Assembly (NCBI RefSeq): GCF_003194625.1 | Contig: NZ_QHKX01000002.1 | Span: 992,001-1,056,000, forward strand | Origin: Nocardioides solisilvae | GTDB taxonomy: Bacteria > Actinomycetota > Actinomycetes > Propionibacteriales > Nocardioidaceae | DNA length: 64,000 nucleotides | Direction of reading: 5' to 3' | In this document: piece after piece, positions 48,471-57,273 of the stretch | How the letters are laid out: each line of letters begins with the position of its first letter | Numbering within the stretch: position 1 is the first letter of the stretch | Program-made: the position numbers and the translations under genes | The notes under the pieces: model-generated | Databases searched by the model: none | The model's input: the letters and a program-made list of their open reading frames with translations, nothing else | What the model was told of the DNA's origin: nothing

Positions 48471-49503
48471 ACAGGGCCGGGAGCACGTGCTCCCCGAAGC
48501 ACCGCAGGAAGGCGGCCTGGCTGGGCCCGACCTGGTGGAGCAGCACCCGGTCGTAGCCGAGGTCGAGGTAGGCGCGGACCTCCGCGAGGTGGACGGCGGG
48601 GTCGGCGGAGACCGGCAGCCGCCCGGCGAAGTCCTCGGGCCGCACCAGCCGCGCGATCTGCTCCACCACGTGCGGGGAGCGCAGGTCGCCGCGGGCGAAC
48701 CGCATCGCGGCCATCGGGTAGCGCTCGACGACGTGCCGCTCGGCCTCCTCGGTGGTCGGCGCCCAGCTGAGGTTGAGGTGCAGCCAGGCCGGCATCGAGG
48801 CCGGGTCCTTGCCGGCCTCCTGCGCGCCCTCGCGGAACCGCTCGAGCAGCAGCGCCGCCTGCTGCGGCTGCACGGCGACGGCCAGCAGCCCGTCGGCGCT
48901 GCGACCGGCCCGGCGCGCCGTCTGCGGCCCGCTGGTCGCCACCAGCACCCCGGGCGGCTGCTCGGGCATCGTCCAGAGCCGGGAGGTCTCGAGCCGGAAG
49001 TGGCTGCCGTCGTAGCGGACGTCGCGCCCGGCGGCCGAGCCGGCGTACAACCGCTTGACCAGCTCGACTGCCTCGAAGAGCCGCGCGACCCGCTGCGGCG
49101 GCTCGGGCCAGTAGTCGCCGACCACGTGCTCGTGCAGCGCCTCCCCCACCCCGAGGGAGACCCAGTGCCGACCCGGGTGCAGCGCGCCGAGCGTGGCCGA
49201 GGCCTGGGCCAGGGAGGCGGGGTGCATCCGTCCGCCGGAGGCGGCCATCCCGACGCCGAAGTCGCCGGTGGTGTGCTCGGCGAGCGCGCCCAGCAGGGTC
49301 CAGGCGTGCGGCGCCTGCCCCAGCCCGGGCAGCCAGGGCTGGAAGGTGTCGGCGACCATCGTGCCGGAGAAGCCGCAGTGCTCGGCCAGGACGGCGAGGT
49401 CGACGGCCTCGCGCGGGGTCACGCCGTCGACCGGGACGACGTACCCGACGCGCCCCGCGACGGCGGCGGGCCCCTGCGTGCGCTGCGTCCGCTGCTCCGA
49501 CAC
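48466..49503 (-). CDS. Luciferase-like F420-dependent oxidoreductase (Fgd-like branch)
   Basis: The 345-residue LLM protein has AEHCGFSGTMVADTFQPWLPGLGQAP, TLLGALAEHTTGDFGVGM, RHWVSLGVGEALHEHVVG and VATSGPQTARRAGRSADGLLAV, resembling the TIGR03557/F420-dependent glucose-6-phosphate dehydrogenase-like branch. The substrate is unknown. Same strand as the SDR but downstream of the operon start is its own GTG 49503 with GGGAGG. It is the last gene of the island. Confidence 0.87.
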   Translation of the reverse strand: MSEQRTQRTQGPAAVAGRVGYVVPVDGVTPREAVDLAVLAEHCGFSGTMVADTFQPWLPGLGQAPHAWTLLGALAEHTTGDFGVGMAASGGRMHPASLAQASATLGALHPGRHWVSLGVGEALHEHVVGDYWPEPPQRVARLFEAVELVKRLYAGSAAGRDVRYDGSHFRLETSRLWTMPEQPPGVLVATSGPQTARRAGRSADGLLAVAVQPQQAALLLERFREGAQEAGKDPASMPAWLHLNLSWAPTTEEAERHVVERYPMAAMRFARGDLRSPHVVEQIARLVRPEDFAGRLPVSADPAVHLAEVRAYLDLGYDRVLLHQVGPSQAAFLRCFGEHVLPALS

Positions 49504-49555
49504 GCTGCCTCCCGTCCCGACGCCCCCGCGCGCGAGGGTGGGCGCGGGCTGCGCG

Positions 49556-50386
49556 TCAGTCTAGGTTCGCCGAGGAGAAGGCGATGAGCGGCCGCCCGGT
49601 TCGCGGGTGGGCCACCACGTCGGCCACCACGCCGTAGGTCTCCTCGATCAGCTTCGGCACGAGGACCTCGTCGACCGCGCCGACGGCCCGCACCCGCCCG
49701 CCGGCGAGGACGACGACGTGGTCGCAGTGGGCCGCGGCGAGGTTGAGGTCGTGCAGCGCGGCGACGACGGTGATCCCGGTGGCGGCGACCTCGCGGAGCA
49801 GGCCCAGCGTGTCGAGCTGGGCCCGCACGTCGAGGTGGTTGGTCGGCTCGTCGAGCAGGAGCAGCCGGGGCTGCTGGGCCAGCGCCCGGGCGAGCTGGAC
49901 CCGCTGCTGCTCGCCGCCCGAGAGCGTGGCCAGCGAGCGGTCGGCGAGGTCGGTCACCCCGGTCCGGGACATCGCGGCGTCGACGACGCCGGCGTCGTCG
50001 GCGCCGGCCACCGCCCAGGGCGACTCGTGCGGGATCCGCCCGAGCGCCACCACCTGCCGGACCGTGAGGTGGAACTCCGCGCGGGCCTCCTGCTCGACGG
50101 TCGCCACCACCCGGGCGCGCTCGCGGCGGCGCATCCCGAGCAGCTCGACGCCGTCGAGGGTGACGGCGGGGCGTACGCCGTCCCGGCCGCCGTCGGTGGG
50201 CGAGCCAGCGGGCAGCCGGTCGGAGGACGCCGTCCCGGCGACCAGGCGCAGCAGGCTCGACTTGCCGGCGCCGTTGGGGCCGACGAGGGCGACCACCCCG
50301 CCGGTGGGCACCTCGAAGCAGGCGTCGTGGACCAGGACGGCCCGCCCCTCCACCCGGGAGAGGCCCCGGACGCTGAGCACGCTCAC
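49556..50386 (-). CDS. Metal-chelate (siderophore/cobalamin) ABC importer, ATP-binding protein
   Basis: The 276-residue ATPase has Walker A GPNGAGKSS, signature LSGGEQQRVQLARAL and Walker B LLLLDEPTNHLD with H-loop AALHDLNLAAAHCD, as in FecE/BtuD/HmuV. An insertion of about 20 residues (TASSDRLPAGSPTDGG) follows the Walker A helix. GTG 50386 overlaps the permease stop (GTGA). It is the third gene of a binding protein - permease - ATPase operon; the ligand may be a ferric siderophore, haem or cobalamin. Confidence 0.92.
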   Translation of the reverse strand: MSVLSVRGLSRVEGRAVLVHDACFEVPTGGVVALVGPNGAGKSSLLRLVAGTASSDRLPAGSPTDGGRDGVRPAVTLDGVELLGMRRRERARVVATVEQEARAEFHLTVRQVVALGRIPHESPWAVAGADDAGVVDAAMSRTGVTDLADRSLATLSGGEQQRVQLARALAQQPRLLLLDEPTNHLDVRAQLDTLGLLREVAATGITVVAALHDLNLAAAHCDHVVVLAGGRVRAVGAVDEVLVPKLIEETYGVVADVVAHPRTGRPLIAFSSANLD

Positions 50387-51483
50387 GCGCGGCCCCGGTG
50401 CCGCAGCAGCACGAGCACGAAGACCGGCGCCCCGACCAGCACGGTGATGATCCCGACCGGCACCTCGCGCGGCTCGAAGAGCGTGCGGGCCACCGTGTCG
50501 ACCCAGACCATGAAGATCGCGCCCGTCAGCACCGAGAGCGGCAGCAGGCGGCGGTGCCGGGAGCCGACGACGAGCCGGACGGCGTTGGGCAGCACGAGGC
50601 CGACGAAGCCGATCGCGCCGCTCACCGAGACCATCGCGCCGGTGAGCAGGGCGGTGCCGCCGAGCAGCAGCCAGCGGGTGCGGCCGACGTCGACGCCGAG
50701 CCCGGCGGCCGCGGAGTCGCCGAAGGCGAAGGCGTCGAGCACCCGCCCCTGCAGCAGCACCGGCAGCCCGACCAGCAGCAGCGCGCCCCAGGCGATCGCC
50801 ACGGCCGCCCAGTCGGCGCCGGCGAGCGAGCCGAGCATCCAGTTGAGGACCTCGCGGAAGGAGTCGCCGTCGGCGTGCCAGAAGACCAGCATCGAGGTGA
50901 CGGCGCCGGCGAACGACGAGACGGCGAGCCCGGCGAGCACCGTGCGGCTGGGCGTGATCTCGCCGAGGGAGCGGGCCAGCAGCAGGGTCGCCGCCAGCGC
51001 CGCCAGCGCGCCCGCGAAGGCGGCGACCGGGAGCACCACCGAGAGGCCGAGCAGCAGCACGAGGACCGCACCGGTCGAGGCGCCCGAGGAGAGGCCGAGC
51101 AGGAAGGGGTCGGCGAGCGGGTTGCGGGTCAGCGCCTGCATCACCGCGCCGCTGAGCGCCAGCCCCCCGCCGACCGCGGCGGCGGTGAGCACCCGCGGCA
51201 GCCGCAGCTCCCAGACGATCCCCTCGCGCAGCACGGTGAGGCCGCTGTCGCCGAGCACCCCACCCAGCCCGAGCCGCTCCCCGATGACGCCCCACACCTC
51301 GCGGACCGACAGGTCGGCGGCGCCGAGGGTGACCGTCCAGCTCATCGAGGCCAGCAGGACGACCAGCAGGGCCGGCAGCCAGAGCACCCACGGGTCGGGC
51401 CTGCGGCGCCGGGCGGGCACCGCTCCCCCGCCCGGCCCGGGGGTCCGGGTCGGGTCGAGGGTGCTGCGCTGCAGGAGGCTCAC
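50383..51483 (-). CDS. Metal-chelate ABC importer permease (FecCD/BtuC type)
   Basis: The 366-residue protein has about ten helices and the FecCD signatures LPRVLTAAAVGGGLALSGAVMQALTRNPLADP, LGLSSGA and GAIGFVGLVLPNAVRLVVG. It forms a homodimeric channel. GTG 51483 overlaps the binding-protein stop. The basic Pro-rich N terminus is cytoplasmic. It keeps the full family length. Confidence 0.94.
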   Translation of the reverse strand: MSLLQRSTLDPTRTPGPGGGAVPARRRRPDPWVLWLPALLVVLLASMSWTVTLGAADLSVREVWGVIGERLGLGGVLGDSGLTVLREGIVWELRLPRVLTAAAVGGGLALSGAVMQALTRNPLADPFLLGLSSGASTGAVLVLLLGLSVVLPVAAFAGALAALAATLLLARSLGEITPSRTVLAGLAVSSFAGAVTSMLVFWHADGDSFREVLNWMLGSLAGADWAAVAIAWGALLLVGLPVLLQGRVLDAFAFGDSAAAGLGVDVGRTRWLLLGGTALLTGAMVSVSGAIGFVGLVLPNAVRLVVGSRHRRLLPLSVLTGAIFMVWVDTVARTLFEPREVPVGIITVLVGAPVFVLVLLRHRGRA

Positions 51484-52544
51484 CCGTCGTCGCCCTCCCC
51501 GTCGCCCGCGAGCAGCCCCAGCGCGCCGAGCTGATCGGCCAGGTCGAGCACCGCCGGGACGGACCGGACCCCGGCCTCGGCGGCGGGCATCGGCACGGTG
51601 AGGTAGCGCTTCTCCTTCACCGCGGTCAGCTCCTTGGTGGCGGCGTTCGACTCGAGGAAGTCGATCTTGGTGGCGGCCTGGTTCCAGTCGGCGTCGACGA
51701 GGACGAGGACGTCGGGGTCGGCCTCGATCACCGACTCCCAGCCCAGCGACGTCCAGGCCTGGTCGACGTCGCCCGCGACGTTGTCGAGGCCGACGGCCTC
51801 CATCACCATCTGGGGCGCGCCAGTGCCGCCGCCGACGAACGGGGTGTCGGTGCCCGAGGACCACCACAGGGCGGTGGTGCCGTCGGCGGCCCGCCCGGCC
51901 CCCTCGAGCTCGGCGCGCTGGTCGGCGACCAGCTCGGCGGCCGCCTCGGGGGCGCCGAGGACGGCGCCGGCCTCCTCGAGCTGGTCGAAGAGCAGGCCGA
52001 AGGTCATCGGGTCGGGGGCGTACGGCGCCTCCTGGCAGGCGGCCGGGGAGACGTACGTCGCGACCCCGAGGTCGGCGAGGTCGTCCCGCTCGCCGGCGGT
52101 GTCGGCGGCGAGGTTGCTCTCCCAGCCGGCGAGGACGAGGTCGGGCTCCTGCTCGAGCACGACCTCCTGGCTCGGCGCCTTCTCCGAGAGCAGGGTGATC
52201 CCCGCGGCCGCGTCGGCCCACTCGTCGGGGACCGGGCCGTCGGGGAAGGCGTGGGCGACGACGTTGTCGCCGAGCCCCAGCGCGAGCATCAGCTCGACCG
52301 AGGTGGACTTGATCGCGACCACCCGCTCGGGCGCGGAGTCGAGGGTGACCTCGATGCCGCAGTTGTCGACGGTGACCGGGTAGCCCTCGGTCTCAGAGCC
52401 GGCGGAGCCGCTCGACGCCCCCGTGTCGGCGTCGGCGTCCGACTGGCCGCAGCCGGCGAGGGCGAGCGCGAGGACGGCGAGGCCGGCCGGGACGGCACGG
52501 CGCAGCGAGGGGCGCAGCGAGGGGCGGGACGGGGCGGGCGACAT
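51480..52544 (-). CDS. Metal-chelate ABC importer substrate-binding lipoprotein
   Basis: The 354-residue protein has a lipoprotein signal ending LALAGC (Cys32) and a two-lobe helical-backbone fold (PERVVAIKSTSVELMLALGLGDNVVAHAF, LEQEPDLVLAGWES, WESVIEADPDVLVLVDADW). This fold binds ferric siderophores, haem or cobalamin. It starts the importer operon. ATG 52544 is preceded by GGAGGTCC. A 150-nt GC-rich stretch upstream can form stems, but I could not recognise a riboswitch in it. Confidence 0.9.
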   Translation of the reverse strand: MSPAPSRPSLRPSLRRAVPAGLAVLALALAGCGQSDADADTGASSGSAGSETEGYPVTVDNCGIEVTLDSAPERVVAIKSTSVELMLALGLGDNVVAHAFPDGPVPDEWADAAAGITLLSEKAPSQEVVLEQEPDLVLAGWESNLAADTAGERDDLADLGVATYVSPAACQEAPYAPDPMTFGLLFDQLEEAGAVLGAPEAAAELVADQRAELEGAGRAADGTTALWWSSGTDTPFVGGGTGAPQMVMEAVGLDNVAGDVDQAWTSLGWESVIEADPDVLVLVDADWNQAATKIDFLESNAATKELTAVKEKRYLTVPMPAAEAGVRSVPAVLDLADQLGALGLLAGDGEGDDG

Positions 52545-52718
52545 GCGGGAGGACCTCCGGGCAGGCGTGCAGGGACGGGGCGCGGGCAGTCGCCGCGTCG
52601 ATCCGTCGCCCCAATCCGGGTCCGACTCCCCCCGGGCATGGAGGCGCCGGGGTGATCGCCGACCACGATAGCCCGCGGCAGACGGCGAGGTGACGGCGCC
52701 CACACCTCCCGCCCGTCC

Positions 52719-52740
52719 GAGCCACGACCTAACGTGGCTC
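52719..52740 (+). promoter_or_regulatory. Inverted repeat over a leaderless -10 box, before the acyl-CoA ligase
   Basis: GAGCCACG and CGTGGCTC (8-bp perfect arms) flank ACCTAA. TAACGT (52730-52735) within it is a -10-like box six bases before the ATG. An operator covering the -10 is likely. Confidence 0.55.
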
Positions 52741-52741
52741 C

Positions 52742-54352
52742 ATGAGGAACGACGCCCCCCACGACACCACCGGGTCCACGCCCCTGGTCCAGCACGCCCG
52801 CAGCCAGTCGGTCGGCGACCTGCCCCGCCGCACCGCCCTGCGCCACCCCGACAAGGTCGCCCTCGTCGACGGCGACAAGGTGCTGACCTTCGCGGCGCTC
52901 GACGCCGTCGTCGACGGCACCGCCGCCGCCATGGCGGGGGCGGGGATCGGCAAGGGCGACCGGGTCGCCCTGCTCTCCCGCAACTGCTGGGAGTTCGCGG
53001 TCCTCGTCTTCGCCTCGGCGCGGATCGGCGCGGTGCTGGTGCCGATGAACTTCATGCTCGGCGCCGACGAGCTCGCCTACATCCTCGACCACTCCGGCGC
53101 CGAGACGCTGGTCGCCGAGGAGGCGCTCTGCGGCACCGCCGACGCCGCGGTCGAGGCTGCCGCCGAGAGTCGCGTCGTACGCCGCCTCGCGATCACCCGC
53201 GGCGCGACCCCCGAGGGCTGGCAGCCGCTCAGCGACTGGCTGGAGCACACGGGCACCTCGCCGCAGGTCCACGTCGACGACGACGACCCGCTGCGCCTCA
53301 TGTACACCTCCGGCACCGAGTCGCGACCCAAGGGCGCGCTGCTCTCCTCGCGCTCGCTCATGTGGCAGTACGTCTCCTGCACCGTCGACGGCGGGATGTC
53401 GGGCGACGACGTCGAGCTGCACACCCTGCCGCTCTACCACTGCGCCCAGTTGGACTGCTTCCTCGGCCCCGACGTCTACCTCGGCGCGACCAGCATCGTG
53501 CTGCCGGGCCCCGACCCGGCGGCCGTGCTCGCCGCGATCGAGAAGCACAAGGTGACGAAGTTCTTCGCGCCGCCGACCGTGTGGATCGGCCTGCTGCGCT
53601 CCCCCGACTTCGACCGCACCGACCTCTCCAGCCTCCGCAAGGGCTACTACGGCGCCTCGGCGATGCCGGTCGAGGTGCTCAAGGAGATCCAGGAGCGGCT
53701 CCCCGAGGTGCGGCTGTGGAACTTCTACGGGCAGACCGAGATGTCGCCGCTCGCCACGATCCTCACCCCCGAGGAGCAGATGGAGTACGCCGGCTCCGCG
53801 GGCCGCGCCGCGCTCAACGTCGAGACCCGGATCGTCGACGACAACGACGAGCAGGTGCCGGCCGGCACGGTGGGCGAGATCGTGCACCGCTCCCCGCACG
53901 CCACCCTCGGCTACTACCGGGACGAGGCCAAGACCGCCGAGGCGTTCCGCCACGGCTGGTTCCACTCCGGCGACCTGGGCTACGTCGACGAGGGCGGCCG
54001 GCTCTACGTGGTCGACCGCAAGAAGGACATGATCAAGACCGGCGGCGAGAACGTCGCCAGCCGCGAGGTCGAGGAGGCCGTCTACGAGCTCGAGGGGGTC
54101 GCCGAGGTGGCGGTCTTCGGCGTGAGCCACCCGCGCTGGGTCGAGGCGGTGGCCTGCGTCGTGGTGCCCAAGGAGGGCGCGACGCTGACCCCCGAGCAGG
54201 TGGTCGCGCACGCCCGCGGCCGGCTGGCCGGCTACAAGGCGCCGAAGTACGTCGTCATCGCCGAGGGGCTGCCCAAGAACCCGAGCGGCAAGATCCTCAA
54301 GCGCGAGCTGCGCACCGCCCACGCCGACCTGGCGGCCGGCGAGGAGGCGTAG
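52742..54352 (+). CDS. Acyl-CoA synthetase (AMP-forming) with TSGTESRPKG phosphate loop
   Basis: The 536-residue enzyme has LMYTSGTESRPKGALLSS, GQTEMSPLATIL, GWFHSGDLGYVDEGGRLYVVDRKKDMIKTGGENVASREVEE and the catalytic lysine in NPSGKILK. The phosphate loop reads TESRPKG instead of TTGxPKG, a variant I know from a group of actinobacterial FadD proteins. It activates a carboxylic acid with ATP and CoA. It is transcribed alone, apparently from a leaderless promoter. Confidence 0.93.
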   Translation: MRNDAPHDTTGSTPLVQHARSQSVGDLPRRTALRHPDKVALVDGDKVLTFAALDAVVDGTAAAMAGAGIGKGDRVALLSRNCWEFAVLVFASARIGAVLVPMNFMLGADELAYILDHSGAETLVAEEALCGTADAAVEAAAESRVVRRLAITRGATPEGWQPLSDWLEHTGTSPQVHVDDDDPLRLMYTSGTESRPKGALLSSRSLMWQYVSCTVDGGMSGDDVELHTLPLYHCAQLDCFLGPDVYLGATSIVLPGPDPAAVLAAIEKHKVTKFFAPPTVWIGLLRSPDFDRTDLSSLRKGYYGASAMPVEVLKEIQERLPEVRLWNFYGQTEMSPLATILTPEEQMEYAGSAGRAALNVETRIVDDNDEQVPAGTVGEIVHRSPHATLGYYRDEAKTAEAFRHGWFHSGDLGYVDEGGRLYVVDRKKDMIKTGGENVASREVEEAVYELEGVAEVAVFGVSHPRWVEAVACVVVPKEGATLTPEQVVAHARGRLAGYKAPKYVVIAEGLPKNPSGKILKRELRTAHADLAAGEEA

Positions 54353-54386
54353 CAGGGCACGCCCCGAGGCCCGGGTCCGCGGTCAC

Positions 54387-54480
54387 TCGCCGACCCGGGT
54401 CACGACCTCGCCGACCCGGGTCACGACCTCGTCGACCCGGGCGGTCACTCGTCGACCCGGGTCACGACCTCGCCGACCGA
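54387..54480. repeat. 21-bp tandem repeat across the end of the nitroreductase gene
   Basis: Units start at 54387, 54408, 54429, 54449 and 54470 (partial), each like TCGCCGACCCGGGTCACGACC. The third unit is only 20 bp and differs at its end; the stop codon of the gene (54445-54447) lies in that unit. Units 1 and 2 lie beyond the stop codon. Confidence 0.9.
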
Positions 54481-55107
54481 GGCCCTCGAGGTCCGGAACC
54501 GGTTCGCGGGGTGCTCGGGGTCGGCGTACCCCAGCGAGACCCCGCAGACCACCAGCCGGTCGTCGGGCAGGCCGAGGAAGTCGCGCACCTTGTCGGAGTA
54601 CATCGCGAGCGCGGCCTGGGCGATCGACCCGAGCCCCAGCGAAGTGGCAGCGGCGGTCAGCGTGGCGACGTACCCGCCGCAGTCGATGGCGCCGTAGGTC
54701 CCCTGGTCGCGGTCGGTGGTGATCACCGCGACGTGCGGGGCGCCGAAGAAGCTGTAGTTGAGCAGGGCCTGCGCGCCGCGGGCGAGCTTGTCGTCGCGGG
54801 CGACGCCGACCGCCTCGTAGAGGGCGTAGCCCGACTCGCGGCGCCGCTCGGCGTAGACCCCGGAGTAGCCCGCCGGCATCTCGAGGTCGTGGCTCTGCGG
54901 CTGGGCGAGCACGTGCTCGGTGAGCTCGGTGGAGAACCGCTTGGCCGCCTGCCCGGAGACCAGGTGGACCTGCCACGGCTGGGTGTTGCACCACGAGGGG
55001 GTGCGCTGGGCCAGCGCGAACAGCTCGGTCAGCGTCTCCTCGGGCACCTCCTCGCCCGTGAAGGCGCGGCAGCTGTGGCGGGCGGCGAGGACGTCGGCGA
55101 ACTCCAC
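54445..55107 (-). CDS. Nitroreductase-family FMN oxidoreductase
   Basis: The 220-residue protein has the FMN-binding opening RHSCRAFTGEEVPEE, QRTPSWCNTQPWQVHLV, and later SLGLGSIAQAALAM and VVCGVSLGYADPEHPANRFR, as in the nitroreductase (NfnB/BluB-like) superfamily. It reduces nitro or quinone compounds with NAD(P)H. The C-terminal tail VGEVVTRVDE is encoded by the 21-bp tandem repeat. The GTG start at 55107 lies after GAGAGGA. Confidence 0.9.
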   Translation of the reverse strand: MEFADVLAARHSCRAFTGEEVPEETLTELFALAQRTPSWCNTQPWQVHLVSGQAAKRFSTELTEHVLAQPQSHDLEMPAGYSGVYAERRRESGYALYEAVGVARDDKLARGAQALLNYSFFGAPHVAVITTDRDQGTYGAIDCGGYVATLTAAATSLGLGSIAQAALAMYSDKVRDFLGLPDDRLVVCGVSLGYADPEHPANRFRTSRASVGEVVTRVDE

Positions 55108-55133
55108 GGGGCCGATCCTCTCAGGTCGCCCCG

Positions 55134-55346
55134 TCAGCCGGGGCCCATCCGGCGCATCCCGCCGCCCACGCCCTCGTCCACCCGGCGGTAGTCCTGGGCG
55201 CTGGAGCGCAGCAGGTCGGTCGTGGCGCTGACCGCCGTGCCCCCGGTCCGGGCGGCCCGTGAGGTGGCGCGGACGACCTTCGTCACCACGTCGCCCACGG
55301 GATCCCCGCCCACGAGCCGGCGGTACTCGATCTCCGGGTCGGTCAC
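55134..55346 (-). CDS. Small protein of unknown function coupled to a lipoprotein gene
   Basis: The 70-residue product (DPEIEYRRLVGGDPVGDVV...MRRMGPG) is Ala/Thr/Arg-rich, probably helical, without a membrane segment or known motif. Its GTG overlaps the stop of the lipoprotein gene (GTGA), which is the main argument that it is real. I do not recognise it. Confidence 0.6.
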   Translation of the reverse strand: MTDPEIEYRRLVGGDPVGDVVTKVVRATSRAARTGGTAVSATTDLLRSSAQDYRRVDEGVGGGMRRMGPG

Positions 55347-56386
55347 GAGGTCACCCCTCGGAGGTCGAGACCGCCGACGGGGAACCCCACCGGGAAGGAG
55401 ACGAGACGGGCGCTGGACTCGGGGTACAGGGTGCACTCGCCCGAGGGCACCACGCACGAGAGCAGCGTGGCGGTGTCACCGGCAACCATCCGCGGGCCCT
55501 CCCCCGGCCCCTCGGCGACCGAGCCCACGGCGGTCTGCTCGTCGACCCACCAGCTGAGGCTCCAGCGCTCCCCCTCCACGTCGAGCGCGACCGGCTCGCC
55601 GTCGGACCCGACAACCCCGAAGCCCTCCTCGGCGGACCCCACGATCCGCCACCGGCCGTCGGGACTCACCTCGGGCTCGTCGGGCGTGCCGAACGGCCAG
55701 TCCGCCCGGTCCCCCTCGTCCTTGCGCCCCTCGCCGGTGGTCACGTCGTAGACGTAGTCCCCGTCGAGGGTGGCGACGTGGACCGTCTCCCCGTCGATCC
55801 CCCAGATCTGGGCCTCCGACTCGAGGAGCTCGTTGACCGGGTCGCTGCTCTCGTGCTCCATCCCGTCGGTGGAGGTGCGGGCCTCCCCGGTCGCGAGGTC
55901 GAAGAAGCGCATCGCGGCGGCTCCGGTGTCGTAGTCGGCCTCGAGCACGACCAGGGTGCTGCCGTCCTCGGTGGCGACGAGGCCGTCGCGGCCCACCAGC
56001 AGCCCGGTGTCCACCGGGTCGGCGCCCGGCGCCGCGAACCTGAGCCCGGGGCCGGCGAAGGGGCTGCCGTCATCGCTCTCGCCGGGCACCACGAAGACCC
56101 CGTCCCCGGCCACCACGAAGGCCCCCACCGGGACGCCGGTGTCGATCGTCGTCCCGTCGCCCAGGTGCACGGTCTCGCCGGTCGCCCAGGCGAACCCCTC
56201 CGTCGTCACCGGGTCGGTGCTGGTGCGCCACGCGGCGTCGTCGTCGACCGTGCCCAGCCCGCCGGGCCCGTCGTCGCCGCAACCTGCGAGCGTCAGGCCC
56301 AGAACAAGGGCGAGCACGGCGCACGACGACGCCCGCCTCGCCCGGCGCCCGCCCCGCAGGGCGTGCCTCCCCCGTCGTCCTCGCAC
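55343..56386 (-). CDS. Lipoprotein with predicted beta-propeller-like repeats, unknown function
   Basis: The 347-residue protein has a basic signal peptide ending LTLAGC (Cys36). The rest is acidic with repeated short strands such as DGSTLVVLEAD, RFFDLATGEA, YVYDVTTGEGRKDEGD and PEVSPDGRWRIVGS, the look of WD40/TolB-like propeller repeats. No enzyme motif is seen. The start is GTG 56386 because GGGAGGGA lies just upstream. It is divergent from the BtuF-like gene and overlaps the small gene after it. Confidence 0.78.
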   Translation of the reverse strand: MRGRRGRHALRGGRRARRASSCAVLALVLGLTLAGCGDDGPGGLGTVDDDAAWRTSTDPVTTEGFAWATGETVHLGDGTTIDTGVPVGAFVVAGDGVFVVPGESDDGSPFAGPGLRFAAPGADPVDTGLLVGRDGLVATEDGSTLVVLEADYDTGAAAMRFFDLATGEARTSTDGMEHESSDPVNELLESEAQIWGIDGETVHVATLDGDYVYDVTTGEGRKDEGDRADWPFGTPDEPEVSPDGRWRIVGSAEEGFGVVGSDGEPVALDVEGERWSLSWWVDEQTAVGSVAEGPGEGPRMVAGDTATLLSCVVPSGECTLYPESSARLVSFPVGFPVGGLDLRGVTS

Positions 56387-56486
56387 GTCGTGCTCCCTCC
56401 CCCGTGACACCGGCTGCTCCTGCCCCGACGGCTCCACCCCGAAACCTCGGCGGCCGCCCCGCGGACGATCGTGGCAGGGTTGCGGC

Positions 56487-57257
56487 ATGCCTGCGACCGA
56501 CGACCTCGGCGTCGAGACGCCCCTGCCCGCCGTCGTACGCCGGGTGGTCAGCCTCGTGCCCTCCCTCACCGAGGCGATGGCGAGCGTCGACCGGGGCGCG
56601 CTGGTCGGCGTGACCGACTGGTGCACGCACCCCGGCGACCTGGCGGACGCGGCCGGCGTCGCGCGGGTCCGGGGCACCAAGAACCCGGACACCCGCGCGA
56701 TCGTCGCCCTCGAGCCCGACCTCGTGGTCGCCAACAAGGAGGAGAACCGCGAGCTCGACGTACGCCGGCTCCGCGAGGCCGGCGTACCCGTCTGGGTGAC
56801 CGACATCGAGAGCGTGCCGCAGGCGGTGGCCTCGATGGAGCGGCTCTTCGACGTCGCCCTCGGCTGGGAGCGCCCCGCCTGGCTCGGCGAGGCCCGCGAA
56901 CTGTGGTGCGGCGAGCCGCTGCCGCCGCGCGCCCGCACGGTCACCGCGATCTGGCGAGACCCGTGGATGGTCGTCGGCCGGGACACCTTCACCGGCGACC
57001 TGCTGGCCCGCGCCGGGCTCCCCAACGTGTACGCCGGCCACGCCGACCGCTACCCCGCCGTGCCGGTCGACGAGCTCGACGCGGCGGGGGCCGACCTCGT
57101 GCTGCTGCCCGACGAGCCCTACGTCTTCGGCCCCGACGACGGACCTGAGGCCTTCACCCGCACCCCGACCGAGCTGGTCGAGGGGCGGCTGGTCACCTGG
57201 TACGGCCCCTCGCTCCTCGAGGCCCACGACGTCCTGTCCCGGCTCCGCACCCCCTAG
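56487..57257 (+). CDS. BtuF-like helical-backbone metal receptor without signal peptide
   Basis: The 256-residue protein has RRVVSLVPSLTEAMASV, GVTDWCTHPGDL, GTKNPDTRAIVALEPDLVVANKEENRELDVRRL and the two-lobe pattern of cobalamin/siderophore receptors (BtuF family). It has no signal peptide, so it appears cytoplasmic, which is unusual for a transport receptor but known for actinobacterial BtuF-like stand-alone proteins. No permease is adjacent; the FecBCD set at 49.5-52.5 kb has its own receptor. CAGGGT six bases before the ATG may be a weak -10. Confidence 0.82.
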   Translation: MPATDDLGVETPLPAVVRRVVSLVPSLTEAMASVDRGALVGVTDWCTHPGDLADAAGVARVRGTKNPDTRAIVALEPDLVVANKEENRELDVRRLREAGVPVWVTDIESVPQAVASMERLFDVALGWERPAWLGEARELWCGEPLPPRARTVTAIWRDPWMVVGRDTFTGDLLARAGLPNVYAGHADRYPAVPVDELDAAGADLVLLPDEPYVFGPDDGPEAFTRTPTELVEGRLVTWYGPSLLEAHDVLSRLRTP

Positions 57258-57273
57258 CCCCGCCCCCGGGCCC

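Noticed and set aside
52545..52718. Cobalamin riboswitch upstream of the metal-chelate importer
   Set aside because: Too few conserved boxes can be found by eye; kept only as a low-interest question.
54387..54480. Regular 21-bp repeats as a possible CRISPR array
   Set aside because: Units are adjacent without unique spacers, and no cas genes are near.
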